From the NCBI RefSeq assembly GCF_010646885.2, contig NZ_CP050700.1, forward strand, positions 2,134,501-2,198,500: a stretch of DNA of 64,000 nucleotides. The letters run 5' to 3'. This DNA is from Desulfopila sp. IMCC35008. GTDB lineage: Bacteria > Desulfobacterota > Desulfobulbia > Desulfobulbales > Desulfocapsaceae. Under the pieces are notes generated by a model. That model saw only the letters and a program-made list of their open reading frames with translations, ran no database searches and was not told the DNA's origin. The position numbers were made by a program, and so were the translations under genes. Below, one piece after another: positions 8,122-17,500 of the stretch (position 1 is its first letter; each line of letters opens with the position of its first letter).

Positions 8122-8574
8122 TTACATGGTTTTCTGGAAATAGTTTTGTCCACCACCACCTTGATCTTGCCAACCTTCGCCATTATTAATATCCTGCGAA
8201 GCCATGTAGTTTGCAGGACAACGATCACTTCTGTCATATACTGTAATGATGTAAGTTCCAAGGGTACCTTCATCAATAGATGCTACGTTATTGCCACTAA
8301 CCCCGATTGGTTGAGATCCGGGGAACGGTATGGGGTTAACTTCTTGTGCTGAGGTTGTATCGTAAGAAACGTTAGACGGGATTGCAAAATAATCTGCCAG
8401 TCCAGAGGCAATTGAGTTTGCATCAGACTCAGCAGCCGAGCAGAAGGCTTTATCGCGATATGCGATAAAGTTTGGAATGGCAATAGCTGCAAGAATACCG
8501 ATGATCGCAATAACGATCATGAGTTCGATCAGAGTGAAGCCTTTTTCATTTGTGTCAATTCTCATTTTTTTCAT
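8122..8574 (-). CDS. pilA: Type IV major pilin-like protein (PilA)
   Basis: The 150-aa prepilin has a short basic leader ending in EKG, cleavage before [21 protein letters not shown], the invariant Glu5, and a hydrophobic N-terminal helix. Two cysteines in the mature part (FCSAAE and DRCPAN) could form the C-terminal disulfide loop. The small size resembles the pilins of Desulfobacterota. AGGAG is positioned 8 nt before the ATG at 8574. It is transcribed away from pilS/pilR and has a consensus sigma-54 promoter about 70-85 bp upstream, so PilR control is very likely. A strong terminator follows, giving a monocistronic unit. Confidence 0.92.
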   Translation of the reverse strand: MKKMRIDTNEKGFTLIELMIVIAIIGILAAIAIPNFIAYRDKAFCSAAESDANSIASGLADYFAIPSNVSYDTTSAQEVNPIPFPGSQPIGVSGNNVASIDEGTLGTYIITVYDRSDRCPANYMASQDINNGEGWQDQGGGGQNYFQKTM

Positions 8575-8642
8575 GTTTTTCTCCTGTAAAGTTTTAAATT
8601 ACTTGCGTCATATTCATCACAAGTTAGATTTGATACTTATCT

Positions 8643-8659
8643 TTGCAAACAGCGTGCCA
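8643..8659 (-). promoter_or_regulatory. Sigma-54 promoter of pilA
   Basis: Read on the minus strand, 8659-8643 is TGGCACGCTGTTTGCAA. It matches TGGCACG-N4-TTGCA exactly, with GG and GC 12 bp apart. Predicted transcription start is near 8633, giving a leader of about 60 nt to the pilA ATG. Confidence 0.9.
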
Positions 8660-8801
8660 AAAGATATATTTGCGACTGGTTGAGTTGTTAAAGGAATGTA
8701 AATATAGATATATAAGAGTACTAATGTTCGCTGGTTCCTTCTGTATAAATACGAGAGACTGATAAATAACGACACGCAAAGTGCAACTTTTTGTTCCCTG
8801 G

Positions 8802-8816
8802 TGACAAATAATGTCA
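8802..8816. promoter_or_regulatory. Palindrome TGACA-N5-TGTCA, candidate PilR site, copy 1
   Basis: A perfect 5-bp inverted repeat with spacer AATAA lies about 143 bp upstream of the pilA -24 element and 51 bp before pilS. The same palindrome recurs at 23696-23710 upstream of the second minor-pilin operon. PilR assignment is inferred from position and from known TGTC-containing PilR sites. Confidence 0.55.
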
Positions 8817-8867
8817 ACTACACAAGGCAAGAGCTAATAGAAGACCTGAAAATGTATAGAAATAATT

Positions 8868-10382
8868 ATGAAATTTAAAAGTGTTAAAATGCAGTTGACG
8901 CTCAACCTCTTGGGGTTGCTCGCACTGAGCATGCTGATCACCTACCTTGTGATTGACCTTTTTTGGGTGGGCGGGGTTATCACAAATGAAAAGAAGGAAA
9001 CGATTCATGTTTTAGAAGAGGTGGTGAATCAAGAGATGGCTGTGGAGTCAGATAGCAAAGTAGAACTCATGGAAATCGTGACGAAACGATTAAAAGATTC
9101 TTATGATAAGCATTTGATATACTACAATGGGCTTTTTTATCAAAATAATAATAATGATCGTGACGCTGCGATAATCCGTAAAATAATGGCAATCCCTATA
9201 GTTAATCGTAACGGTATCATTTGGCCTGTTGCTGGTTGGTTCTCTGTACTTAGGGGAAAGGAAAGTGAATTTTATGTTGTTGCACCATTTCAGGATGATA
9301 CTTCACAGAGTGTAAATAGGAAGAAAAGGATTGTTGTTAAGGTAAATCTGGGGACACAGTTTCAAGCTTTTAGGGTAAGACAAAAAAATATCCTTGCATA
9401 TCTTGTGATAAACATTCTTTGTCTTAGCACTATAGGCTTCTTCCGGTTAAATAAGCTTTTTTTAAACCCACTTGAAAGAATGATTAACATCTCGGAATCC
9501 TATCAAGTATCAGGTCTTCTGCCTTTTACTTCTGATCACTCAAATAATGAATTCAAGAAATTGTCAGTATCCATCAACAATATGGTTGCCAGGATTGAGG
9601 AGGATAGAAAAAAGCTTTTAGAAATGATTGTTTCTCTCGAGCAAGCGAACAATGAACTCGTTGCAACACAAAGAGAAATGATTCAAACGGAAAAGATGGC
9701 GTCTGTAGGTAAACTTTCAGCTGGACTTGCGCATGAAATAGGGAATCCGATAGGTATTGTTCAGGGATATGTTGGGCTTTTAGGGCAAGAGGACCTGGAA
9801 GAGGCTGAGAGAGCCGATTTCATGAAACGCTCACTCGATGAATTAGACCGCATAAACCGCTTGATATCGAACCTGCTATCATTTACCAGGGTCGTAGAAC
9901 ATGAGATTTGTAATGTTGATGTCGGATCAATTATAGGTGAAGTTTTAGAAGTTGTACATGTGAGCAAAGGAGCCAAGAGTGTACAGGTTGGGCATGATGT
10001 TGAGCCTGGTCTAATGGTAAAAGGCAACAGTGATGGTCTACGGCAGGTACTTCTCAATTGTATTTTGAACAGTATAGATGCAATCAACGATAAGAATGGT
10101 GCAGATACAGGTGTGATCTATATAGCAGCAAAAAGAGTCGATAATGAGGACTTGAAGAAGAGTTTTGTAATTGTTTCCATAGAAGATAATGGAGTCGGCA
10201 TGATTGATGATACAAAAAACAAAGCATTTGATCCTTTCTACACAACTAAAGATGTTGGTGACGGTACAGGGCTCGGCTTGTATGTGTCTCATTCAATTAT
10301 TGAGGCGCATAAAGGAAAAATATGGTTTGATTCAGAACCCTTAAAAGGTACGACTGTTTTCATACAACTGCCAATGGCATAA
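8868..10382 (+). CDS. pilS: PilS/NtrB-type sensor histidine kinase
   Basis: The 504-aa kinase has a first membrane segment (about 8-35), a periplasmic domain of roughly 135 residues, a second membrane segment (about 172-192), a HAMP-like linker and coiled coil, a HisKA domain with GLAHEIGNP (phospho-acceptor His289), and an ATPase domain with N box LLNCILNSIDAI, DNGVGM and GTGLGLYVSHSII. The AHEIxNP H-box is typical of NtrB/PilS kinases that act on sigma-54 activators. The cognate activator gene starts 23 bp downstream, and pilA is divergent. Unlike Pseudomonas PilS, it has two rather than six membrane segments and a larger periplasmic sensor, so the PilS name rests on context. Confidence 0.85.
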   Translation: MKFKSVKMQLTLNLLGLLALSMLITYLVIDLFWVGGVITNEKKETIHVLEEVVNQEMAVESDSKVELMEIVTKRLKDSYDKHLIYYNGLFYQNNNNDRDAAIIRKIMAIPIVNRNGIIWPVAGWFSVLRGKESEFYVVAPFQDDTSQSVNRKKRIVVKVNLGTQFQAFRVRQKNILAYLVINILCLSTIGFFRLNKLFLNPLERMINISESYQVSGLLPFTSDHSNNEFKKLSVSINNMVARIEEDRKKLLEMIVSLEQANNELVATQREMIQTEKMASVGKLSAGLAHEIGNPIGIVQGYVGLLGQEDLEEAERADFMKRSLDELDRINRLISNLLSFTRVVEHEICNVDVGSIIGEVLEVVHVSKGAKSVQVGHDVEPGLMVKGNSDGLRQVLLNCILNSIDAINDKNGADTGVIYIAAKRVDNEDLKKSFVIVSIEDNGVGMIDDTKNKAFDPFYTTKDVGDGTGLGLYVSHSIIEAHKGKIWFDSEPLKGTTVFIQLPMA

Positions 10383-10405
10383 CCTTCTATCTCCTGAATT
10401 ATGAC

Positions 10406-11779
10406 ATGAAACTCTTGATTATAGATGATGAAGTCAACATGCTGCACATGCTTCAAAAATTATTAGAGAGAAGTGGTTACGATGTAACAACAGCTGAGGA
10501 TGGATTGAAGGGACTGGAGATGATAGAGCAATCCCGATTTGATTTTATTCTCTGCGATGTGAAAATGCCTCATGTTGATGGGCTTGCATTTCTTGAGAAA
10601 GGTTTTGCTCACTTAGACCAGTCAACCGTTATTATGATGTCCGCTTACGGGACAATTGATCTTGCCATTAACGCTATGAAGCTGGGAGCTTACGATTTTA
10701 TCTCGAAGCCTTTTAAAACGGATGAGGTTTTGCTGGCTTTGAGAAAAGCTGAAGAAAGAGAACGATTACGTAAAGAAAATACTGCACTAAAACGCGAGCT
10801 AGATGCGTTAAGAAGTAATAATGGTTTTGGATCAATGATTGGCTCGAGTGTCCGAATGCAGGAGATGTACAGTCTCGCGAGAAGAGTAAGTCAATACAAT
10901 ACAACGATTCTCATTACAGGTGAATCCGGTACCGGAAAGGAACTCGTAGCTCGAGGTATTCATCTTGAGTCTGCAAGGAACCAAAATCCATTCGTTGCCA
11001 TTAACTGTGGGAGTATTCCAGAAAACCTTATGGAGAGTGAGTTGTTTGGTTACGTAAAAGGTGCGTTCACTGGGGCCGACAGAGATAAACCAGGATTATT
11101 TGATTCTGCTTATGGCGGGACGCTTTTCTTAGATGAAATAGGTGAGTTGCCAGTCACGTTACAAGTTAAATTGCTCAGGGTGCTACAGGAAAACGAAATC
11201 CGGCCGATAGGCGCACAAAAAACCCATGCAATAGATGTCAGGATCCTGGCGGCTACTGCTCAGGATCTCGAAAGGCTGATTGAAGAAGGCCTTTTCCGTG
11301 AAGATTTATTCTACAGGTTGAATGTTGTTCGACTTAAGGTTCCACCTTTACGGGAGAGGGAAGAAGATATTGTCGATATTTGTCACCATTTTATTAAAAT
11401 ATTTAACAATACTCTTGGCACATCAATTTCAGGATTATCTTCTGAGGCAATATCCTGTTTGATGTCATATGGTTGGCCTGGAAATGTCAGAGAGCTTGAA
11501 AACTCTATTCAGCGAGGGATGGTGATGGCCGGGGAGGGCGTACTTGAAAAAGAACATTTTCCTAAAAATATCGCTCATCCGGAATTAGTTGACTTGAAGG
11601 GTATTTTTCTTGATCAAGCAGGAGGTGGACTTTCGTTAAAAGTAGCTCAAAAACAGCTTGAAAAGAAGCTCATATCAATGGTTTTGACACAAACAGGTGG
11701 CAATAAGAGTCGTGCAGCATCGCAGTTGGAAATTAGCTACCCATCCTTGTTAAGTAAGATAAAGCAGTATGAATTGTAA
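10406..11779 (+). CDS. pilR: PilR/NtrC-type sigma-54 response regulator
   Basis: The 457-aa protein has a receiver domain with phospho-acceptor Asp51 (CDVKMP), an AAA+ sigma-54 interaction domain with Walker A GESGTGKE (172-179), GAFTGA (219-224), Walker B TLFLDEIGELP and WPGNVREL, and a C-terminal Fis-type helix-turn-helix (GGNKSRAASQLEI...). It should activate sigma-54 RNA polymerase after phosphorylation by the kinase encoded just upstream. Likely targets in this window are pilA and the two minor-pilin operons, all with -24/-12 promoters. The name pilR is based on context and domain order. Confidence 0.88.
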   Translation: MKLLIIDDEVNMLHMLQKLLERSGYDVTTAEDGLKGLEMIEQSRFDFILCDVKMPHVDGLAFLEKGFAHLDQSTVIMMSAYGTIDLAINAMKLGAYDFISKPFKTDEVLLALRKAEERERLRKENTALKRELDALRSNNGFGSMIGSSVRMQEMYSLARRVSQYNTTILITGESGTGKELVARGIHLESARNQNPFVAINCGSIPENLMESELFGYVKGAFTGADRDKPGLFDSAYGGTLFLDEIGELPVTLQVKLLRVLQENEIRPIGAQKTHAIDVRILAATAQDLERLIEEGLFREDLFYRLNVVRLKVPPLREREEDIVDICHHFIKIFNNTLGTSISGLSSEAISCLMSYGWPGNVRELENSIQRGMVMAGEGVLEKEHFPKNIAHPELVDLKGIFLDQAGGGLSLKVAQKQLEKKLISMVLTQTGGNKSRAASQLEISYPSLLSKIKQYEL

Positions 11780-12228
11780 GGTAACCGGAAGAATGGCTAC
11801 AACAAACTCACCTGAGTGTTGCTTCGCTCATCTACCTCCTTCATTATGGGTGTTTCGTTGATAAAAAAGCCTATCTTATATGTGGTGCGGCTAGGTGTTC
11901 CGGAAATACCGCGTTTAAAATGTTACTTTTCTTCCGCACTAAGGTCCCCAAGCGATTTTTGCAGGTAGGTCTCTCTAAATATACCACACCATCCATTCCA
12001 GTCTTCAAAATTCTATTCCTTACCTAATTGCTGTAAAAACATTTAATAAATCTACGCTGAACTATAACTCAGGGTTCAGTGGAAAAAAACTACTGATCTT
12101 GTGTAAGTGTCGTAATAACAGGTGTTTGAAACTTATATTCCTATAGTGGTTTGTGTATTGCAAACGTGGCTGTGTGAGGTATTTGATTATGCTTATACAA
12201 CAAATAATTAACGATGTGAGATTGGAGT
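11780..12228 (+). other. Intergenic region upstream of minor-pilin operon 1
   Basis: These 450 bp hold no supported gene. A -24/-12 promoter lies at 12147-12162. An AGTGTCG/ACAGG pair sits near 12106-12122, but the exact TGACA-N5-TGTCA palindrome of the other pilus promoters is absent. No clear terminator for pilR was found. Confidence 0.6.
12147..12162 (+). promoter_or_regulatory. Sigma-54 promoter of minor-pilin operon 1
   Basis: TGGTTTGTGTATTGCA keeps the invariant GG (12148-12149) and GC (12160-12161) 12 bp apart and a full TTGCA box. The predicted start is near 12173, about 55 nt before the first ATG, almost the same leader length as pilA. Confidence 0.75.
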
Positions 12229-12783
12229 GTGATGTTTAAATTACAAGATTGGAAACCATATAATCTAAAAGGCGAAAAAGGTTTTTCACTGATTGAATTA
12301 TGTATTGTCATAGCAATTGCCGGGGTTCTCTCAACAATTGCGATAGCAGGATATTTGACATGGAAGCCAGGATATGTTTTCCGCGATGCTGTCTCCCAAG
12401 TTCGAGGTGAACTCGAACGTGCAAAAATGAGGTCTGTCGAGACCCGGAAACAGTGTCGGGTCACATTCAGCACTAATGGTTACCAGATTGAAGATGGGAA
12501 CAGAGGGATGAACTCAAGTTTATGGGGTGTTATTGACAGAAACGGGAACCATACCGCCGGTACCCCTTTCAAAACGTCTCAATTCGCGGACAATTTCGGT
12601 CAAGTCTCCCTTCTTGATGGAGATGGGCAGGCAATTGTTGCAGGAACAGTAACAGAGCCTGTGATAACATTTTCTCCACGTGGAACAGCCGCTAATGATT
12701 CTGTCAGTATTGTGCATCAAACAGCAGGTACTGCCCTGATCGCTGTAAATATAACAGGAAACATTAATATAACATGGCCATGA
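12229..12783 (+). CDS. Minor pilin, FimT/GspH family (operon 1)
   Basis: The 184-aa prepilin has a leader ending in GEKG before FSLIELCIVIAIAGVLSTIAIAGY, including Glu5 of the mature protein. The mature part continues FRDAVSQVRGELERAKMRSVETRKQCRV, characteristic of FimT/FimU/GspH minor pilins that sit in the pilus tip complex. It is the first gene of a five-gene operon FimT-PilW-PilV-PilX-PilY1 plus a small secreted protein, preceded by a -24/-12 promoter. It overlaps pilW by a few bases. Confidence 0.85.
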   Translation: MMFKLQDWKPYNLKGEKGFSLIELCIVIAIAGVLSTIAIAGYLTWKPGYVFRDAVSQVRGELERAKMRSVETRKQCRVTFSTNGYQIEDGNRGMNSSLWGVIDRNGNHTAGTPFKTSQFADNFGQVSLLDGDGQAIVAGTVTEPVITFSPRGTAANDSVSIVHQTAGTALIAVNITGNINITWP

Positions 12784-13454
12784 GAAGAGAAAACACGCAA
12801 GAGGGGTTTACCCTCATCGAACTTTTAGTCGTTATTGCAATAACAGGTGTTGTGCTCGCCGGGGTCACTTTGCTTTTCACCACGACAAGCAGGCGTAATA
12901 CTGCTCAGGAGATGATGGTTGAAGTTACTCAGAACATACGTAGTGCTAAAAGTCTGATGGTGGATGAAATACGTTCAGCAGGCACAAATCCTGAGAACAA
13001 AACCCGTATAGGGTTTGAGTTTGATAACGACGATGACAGGTTCAATACCGATCAAAATTCGATTCATTTCACCAGAGATATAGATAACGGAGATGGTGAT
13101 CACTTGTATGAACCCGATGGCGATGCTGATGATCCGAATGAAGATGTCATGTACTATCGGGTTGATGCTGCAGGAAATATTCTCGATGCTGGAGTAAACA
13201 CCCCTGGGAGGCTAGTGAGGAACACAGGCGGCGGAGGACAAACTGTCGCCGATAATGTTACTGAACTTCAGTTTGTTTATTATGATGAATCAAATACGAT
13301 CATTGATCCAGCAACTATGACAAGAAATTCGGTTCTGAGCACCATACGAACTGTTGAGGTGACAATCGTTGGGCAGGTTCAGAACCCCAATATCACGAGT
13401 GCTGCAAACAGGGACTGGACACAGCAGTTTCGGGTCAAGGTGCGGAATCTGTAA
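12780..13454 (+). CDS. pilW: Minor pilin, PilW-like (operon 1)
   Basis: A prepilin of about 224 aa with EGFTLIELLVVIAITGVVLAG at the N-terminus. The body has the PilW-type pattern TQNIRSAKSLMVDEIRSAGTNP, then an acidic Asp/Glu/Gly-rich stretch (DNGDGDHLYEPDGDADDPNED) that could bind calcium, and a C-terminal VRNL ending. The ATG at 12780 gives an ATGA overlap with the preceding stop; an ATG six bases upstream (12774) is possible. PilW helps connect the minor-pilin complex in Pseudomonas. Confidence 0.85.
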   Translation: MRRENTQEGFTLIELLVVIAITGVVLAGVTLLFTTTSRRNTAQEMMVEVTQNIRSAKSLMVDEIRSAGTNPENKTRIGFEFDNDDDRFNTDQNSIHFTRDIDNGDGDHLYEPDGDADDPNEDVMYYRVDAAGNILDAGVNTPGRLVRNTGGGGQTVADNVTELQFVYYDESNTIIDPATMTRNSVLSTIRTVEVTIVGQVQNPNITSAANRDWTQQFRVKVRNL

Positions 13455-13918
13455 TGAAGGAAAGAAAACATTTTAAATTGAACCTGGTGAGTATGGTGGT
13501 GAATAGACCTGACATAAATAATCAGAAAGGAATCACCCTCATTGAGGTGATGATTGCCATGGTGATTCTCGGTTTTGGATTGCTGACGATTGTCAACCTG
13601 CAAACGAGCAATATGTCTCGGAATATGACTTCTAAAAGACAAAGCGAGGGATACACCTGGGCGATGGACAAGATTGAGCGCCTTTATACCGAACCCTATG
13701 ACGGTACCGGAGATCTGGCATTATTAGGTGATCCTGCAATTAAGGGAGATGGGCATTCTCTGAACGCTGCCGATGCTGCAATGATTTCTCCCTATACCAT
13801 GGAATGGGATGTTGTTCCCGGTGGTATCCCAAATAGCAGCCAGGTATTTGTAACGTTGAGATGGAACGGGAGTGACGTTGCAAATGTTAATTTTCTACGC
13901 AATGCAGCCTCATTTTGA
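13454..13918 (+). CDS. pilV: Minor pilin, PilV-like (operon 1)
   Basis: The 154-aa prepilin carries KGITLIEVMIAMVILGFGLL followed by QTSNMSRNMTSKRQSEGYTWAMDKIERL, the N-terminal pattern of PilV (ITLIEV with mature Glu5). The start shares one base with the PilW stop (TAATG), indicating coupling. The leader before the cleavage site is unusually long (about 25 residues); a later GTG or ATG start near 13490 cannot be excluded. Confidence 0.83.
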   Translation: MKERKHFKLNLVSMVVNRPDINNQKGITLIEVMIAMVILGFGLLTIVNLQTSNMSRNMTSKRQSEGYTWAMDKIERLYTEPYDGTGDLALLGDPAIKGDGHSLNAADAAMISPYTMEWDVVPGGIPNSSQVFVTLRWNGSDVANVNFLRNAASF

Positions 13919-13929
13919 AGAGGGAAAAA

Positions 13930-14490
13930 ATGATAAGTGAAACCGTAAAGAGATATAAGATGAAGAGCATTGCGAATCAGGAAGGGGTAGCGATAGTTAC
14001 AGTTCTGCTGCTTTTGATGTTGCTAATACTTGTCGGGGTGACTGCCACCAAAACAGTTATTAACGAGAAAAGAATAGTTCGCAGTGAGGCTGTTTTTGAG
14101 CAGAGCTTTTTCTTTGCAGAAGCCGGTGCCCTTGAAGGTGTGCAAAAACTTGAGAATGAAACAAAGCCAGAAGAATTGCTGGCACCTTTAATTGAGGCCA
14201 CCTCGAATAACGAAGGGTTATTGGTTGCAGCAAACGAGGAAGAACCAAAAGACGACGAAATCAATCTGGATAAAGATGCAGACGGGGATTTCGATAAAGA
14301 TGATGTCGCATTGGCACAGGTCTCAGATACAAACCCGGAAACAAAGAGAGTTGTTGTGCAGATGCCGATCCCGCCAGGAAGTTCTTTAGGACTCGGTTCA
14401 AGCCGATTATACGAATACATGTCGTATGGGATGACCGAAGCAAATGGCGGTGATTCTATGATTAAAATAGGATATCGGAAAAGATTCTAG
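13930..14490 (+). CDS. pilX: PilX-like pilus assembly protein with EF-hand-like loop (operon 1)
   Basis: A protein of about 186 aa starting at the ATG at 13930, behind AGAGGG; an upstream in-frame TTG at 13915 is less likely. The N-terminal QEGVAIVTVLLLLMLLILVGVTATKTVINEKRIVRSEAVFEQSFFFAEAGALEG is split between a hydrophobic helix and the PilX signature (AExG). Like other PilX proteins it lacks the usual Glu5 consensus. DKDADGDFDKDD is a canonical 12-residue EF-hand-like loop (D1, D3, D5, D12), unusual for PilX. The position between PilV and PilY1 supports the assignment. Confidence 0.82.
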   Translation: MISETVKRYKMKSIANQEGVAIVTVLLLLMLLILVGVTATKTVINEKRIVRSEAVFEQSFFFAEAGALEGVQKLENETKPEELLAPLIEATSNNEGLLVAANEEEPKDDEINLDKDADGDFDKDDVALAQVSDTNPETKRVVVQMPIPPGSSLGLGSSRLYEYMSYGMTEANGGDSMIKIGYRKRF

Positions 14491-14543
14491 GTAAATATGG
14501 TATTTGGTCGGTTCTCTCTAGACTATAACGATCAGGATTGCAG

Positions 14544-17500
14544 ATGAACAAAAAAACAATAATAAAATTAATTGGTCTGTTGTTAACGTTGGTGCTTGTA
14601 GTAGCAGAAGTGTCATTAGCGGACGTTAATGTTGTTGCCAATGATCCAGTTGCCAGTGAGCCATCAGCAGATGGTCAGTTTACTGTGACCACTACATCTC
14701 CAGTTGTCGGTGATACAACTGTTACATATTCAGTAGATACGGGGAGTGGTCACGCAATTGAGGGTACAGATTATCAATGGTTGAGCGGCAGTGTCTTAAT
14801 ACCTGACGGTAGTTCGTCTGCAACTATTGATGTAAATGTACTGGATGATACAAGGGTTGAGGGTGATCAAACAGTCACTGTCAGATTAACAGGGGCCAGT
14901 CCGAGTGCTGGAGCAATATCTACCACACCGGCAACCGTAACCATAGAAAGTGATGACATTGCCAGGTTGACAATCTCTGATGTAAGTAGAGGGGAAGATT
15001 CGTCCACTCTCTCTTTCACTATTACCTCTGATAAAATTGTTGTTGGTGTACCCGTTGAAGTCAATTTTGCAACAAATCCAGTTAGTGCTGATGCTGGCTT
15101 AGACTTTGTATCAAATAGTGGTGTGGCAACGATATTGAATGGTACCTCAGCAGACGTAGTGGTGAGCCTGCAGAGTGATGATATTGTTGAGGCGGATGAG
15201 ACGTTTGAGTTGAAGTTAACTTCAGCAAGCTCTAATGCCTTGATAGATGATGATACCGGAGTGGCAACAATTATTGATGCAGATGTAGCTGCCATCTCAG
15301 TTAATGATGTCAGTATCAATGAGAGTGATGGGCAAGTATCATTCAGTATTGCCTCTGACAAGACGATTGAGGGGACCACTGTAAGTGTTCTCTATTCGAC
15401 AGCTGAAGGAACAGCTAAAGCATCACTGAATGATTACACTCCACAATCCGGTACCGCAACTATTTCTTCTGGAAATACAACAAACATAAATGTGCCAGTG
15501 CTTGCGGATACGGTTGTTGAAAAGGATGAGATCTTCTATTTGCAAATACTCAACCCATCCCCAAATGCGACGATTGTTGATTCACTTGGGGAAGGAACAA
15601 TCGTTAATGATGACATTCCTACCATAACTGTAAATGATTCGTCCGTTTCAGAAGGAAATGGTACTGTCTATAACGCTTCTGGAATAACCTATCAATCAAG
15701 TTTGGAGATCGCAGCTGATGCTGAGCTGCAATTTGATTATAACGTACTATTTTCTGAAACTGACTCAAGTGACTTTGTCGGCGTAACTTCTGGTACAATA
15801 GCAATTACAACTGGTCTTGCTGCCAATAGCAGCAGGAGTGTGCCGCTGACAATTTCCGCAGATGAAGTTGTTGAGTATGACGAAGATTATGTCGTACAGT
15901 TAACAGGGGCCAGCATCGTTGATGGAACTGGTACACCGGTTGCTTCAGATACTGCTAACGGAGTAATTCTTAACGATGATGTTCCAGTTCTAAGCCTGAT
16001 TACTGCTACCAATTTTACACCGGAAGGTGACCCGCCTGCCTCGGGGACCTTCGCCGATTTTACCGTGGAAAGCGATCATGTCATCGCTCCGATGGTGCTT
16101 GTGACTTTCGATGTTACAATCACACATGGCACTACAGAGGCTGGTGACGTCCAAACAGGCACGTTTAACTATTCCATCCACAGCGGAAACCAACGCGAGA
16201 TTTCCGTTGGTATTATTCCTGATCTTATTGTCGAAAACGATGAAAGTTACACAGTAACTATATCAAATGCCAACCTTTCAGACAGCGCAGTTAATGCGCA
16301 AATAAGTACAACACCTGGTGGCAATGATGCAACTGGTGTGATTCAAAATGATGATTTTCCAACCATTACTCTCAATGACACCTCTGTTCTAGAAGGTGAC
16401 TCTGGGGATGCTCCCCCAACTGATCCTAAATTTACAGCAACAACAGACCTCGAGATAGATGCAGATACAAAGGTTGTTGTCGATTGGCATATGGTTCATG
16501 GAACGACCAATGAGACCGAAGATTTTGTAGCACCTTATTCTGGAACCATTGAGTTTACTGGTGTAGCCGCAGGAGATAGCGTATTTATCCCAGTGTTGAT
16601 TTTCGGTGATATTGACGTGGTCGAACCGGATGAGAAGTATACTGTAGAGTTATCTAATGGAGCCATAACCGATGTTGCAACATCGTCCCTGGATTTTGGT
16701 CTCGCGGATGTTACAGATACCGGGGATGGTACCATCCTGGCAGATGAATTTTATGTCACCATGATACCTGGAAGTGGCGGAGAGATAATACCCGTTGCCA
16801 ACACAATGCCGGACCCTCTTGGTTATTCAGAAAGAGTTGTTGTTAATCTGAATTCACAGCCTATTTTCGAAATATCGACTGCTGACCAATCGACTTTCTG
16901 TGATCATATTGAATCTATAACAGCAGAGGGTAGCACCAATACGGGTTTTGATAACGGGTCTCATTCAATCGATTACACCTTTTCACCAATTACAAAAAGT
17001 GAAACCATAGAAGCGACATTTACTGTGGACAGGTGGCAGGTAACATCAAATATAGTTGGTGAGTCACATGGGGCGATAACTTCAAGTGACTACCATGACG
17101 GTTGTACTAGTCCCATTTATACGGTGCAGCGAGATGGTGATTATCACATTAGTTTTGTAGATGTGGACGGTACGTTTGTTGAAGGGCCAAACGTTGCCCC
17201 TTTTACAACGGAAACCTTTAATTATGAGTATACTGATATTAGTGCTGACCATACCATTACTGCAGCATTCACCCAGATGATTACAGTTATAGAGGATTCA
17301 GACTATGGGACAATTTCTCCTGATCCAGGTGATGACCCTCTCGAGGTTTCGTACGATTATTTACCTGTGTTCACTATCGAAGCACTGAGTCATGCAACAG
17401 CTGCAATGCCGGCTGTAAACCACATTCACCATATCTCTGACATCATCGTAGATGACGTTTCGTCTGGCATCAGGGGGGATGACGAAACAGGTCCCTATAA

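Noticed and set aside
13977..14420. 147-aa minus-strand ORF
   Set aside because: Antisense to pilX; Ser/Thr-rich composition comes from the complementary strand.
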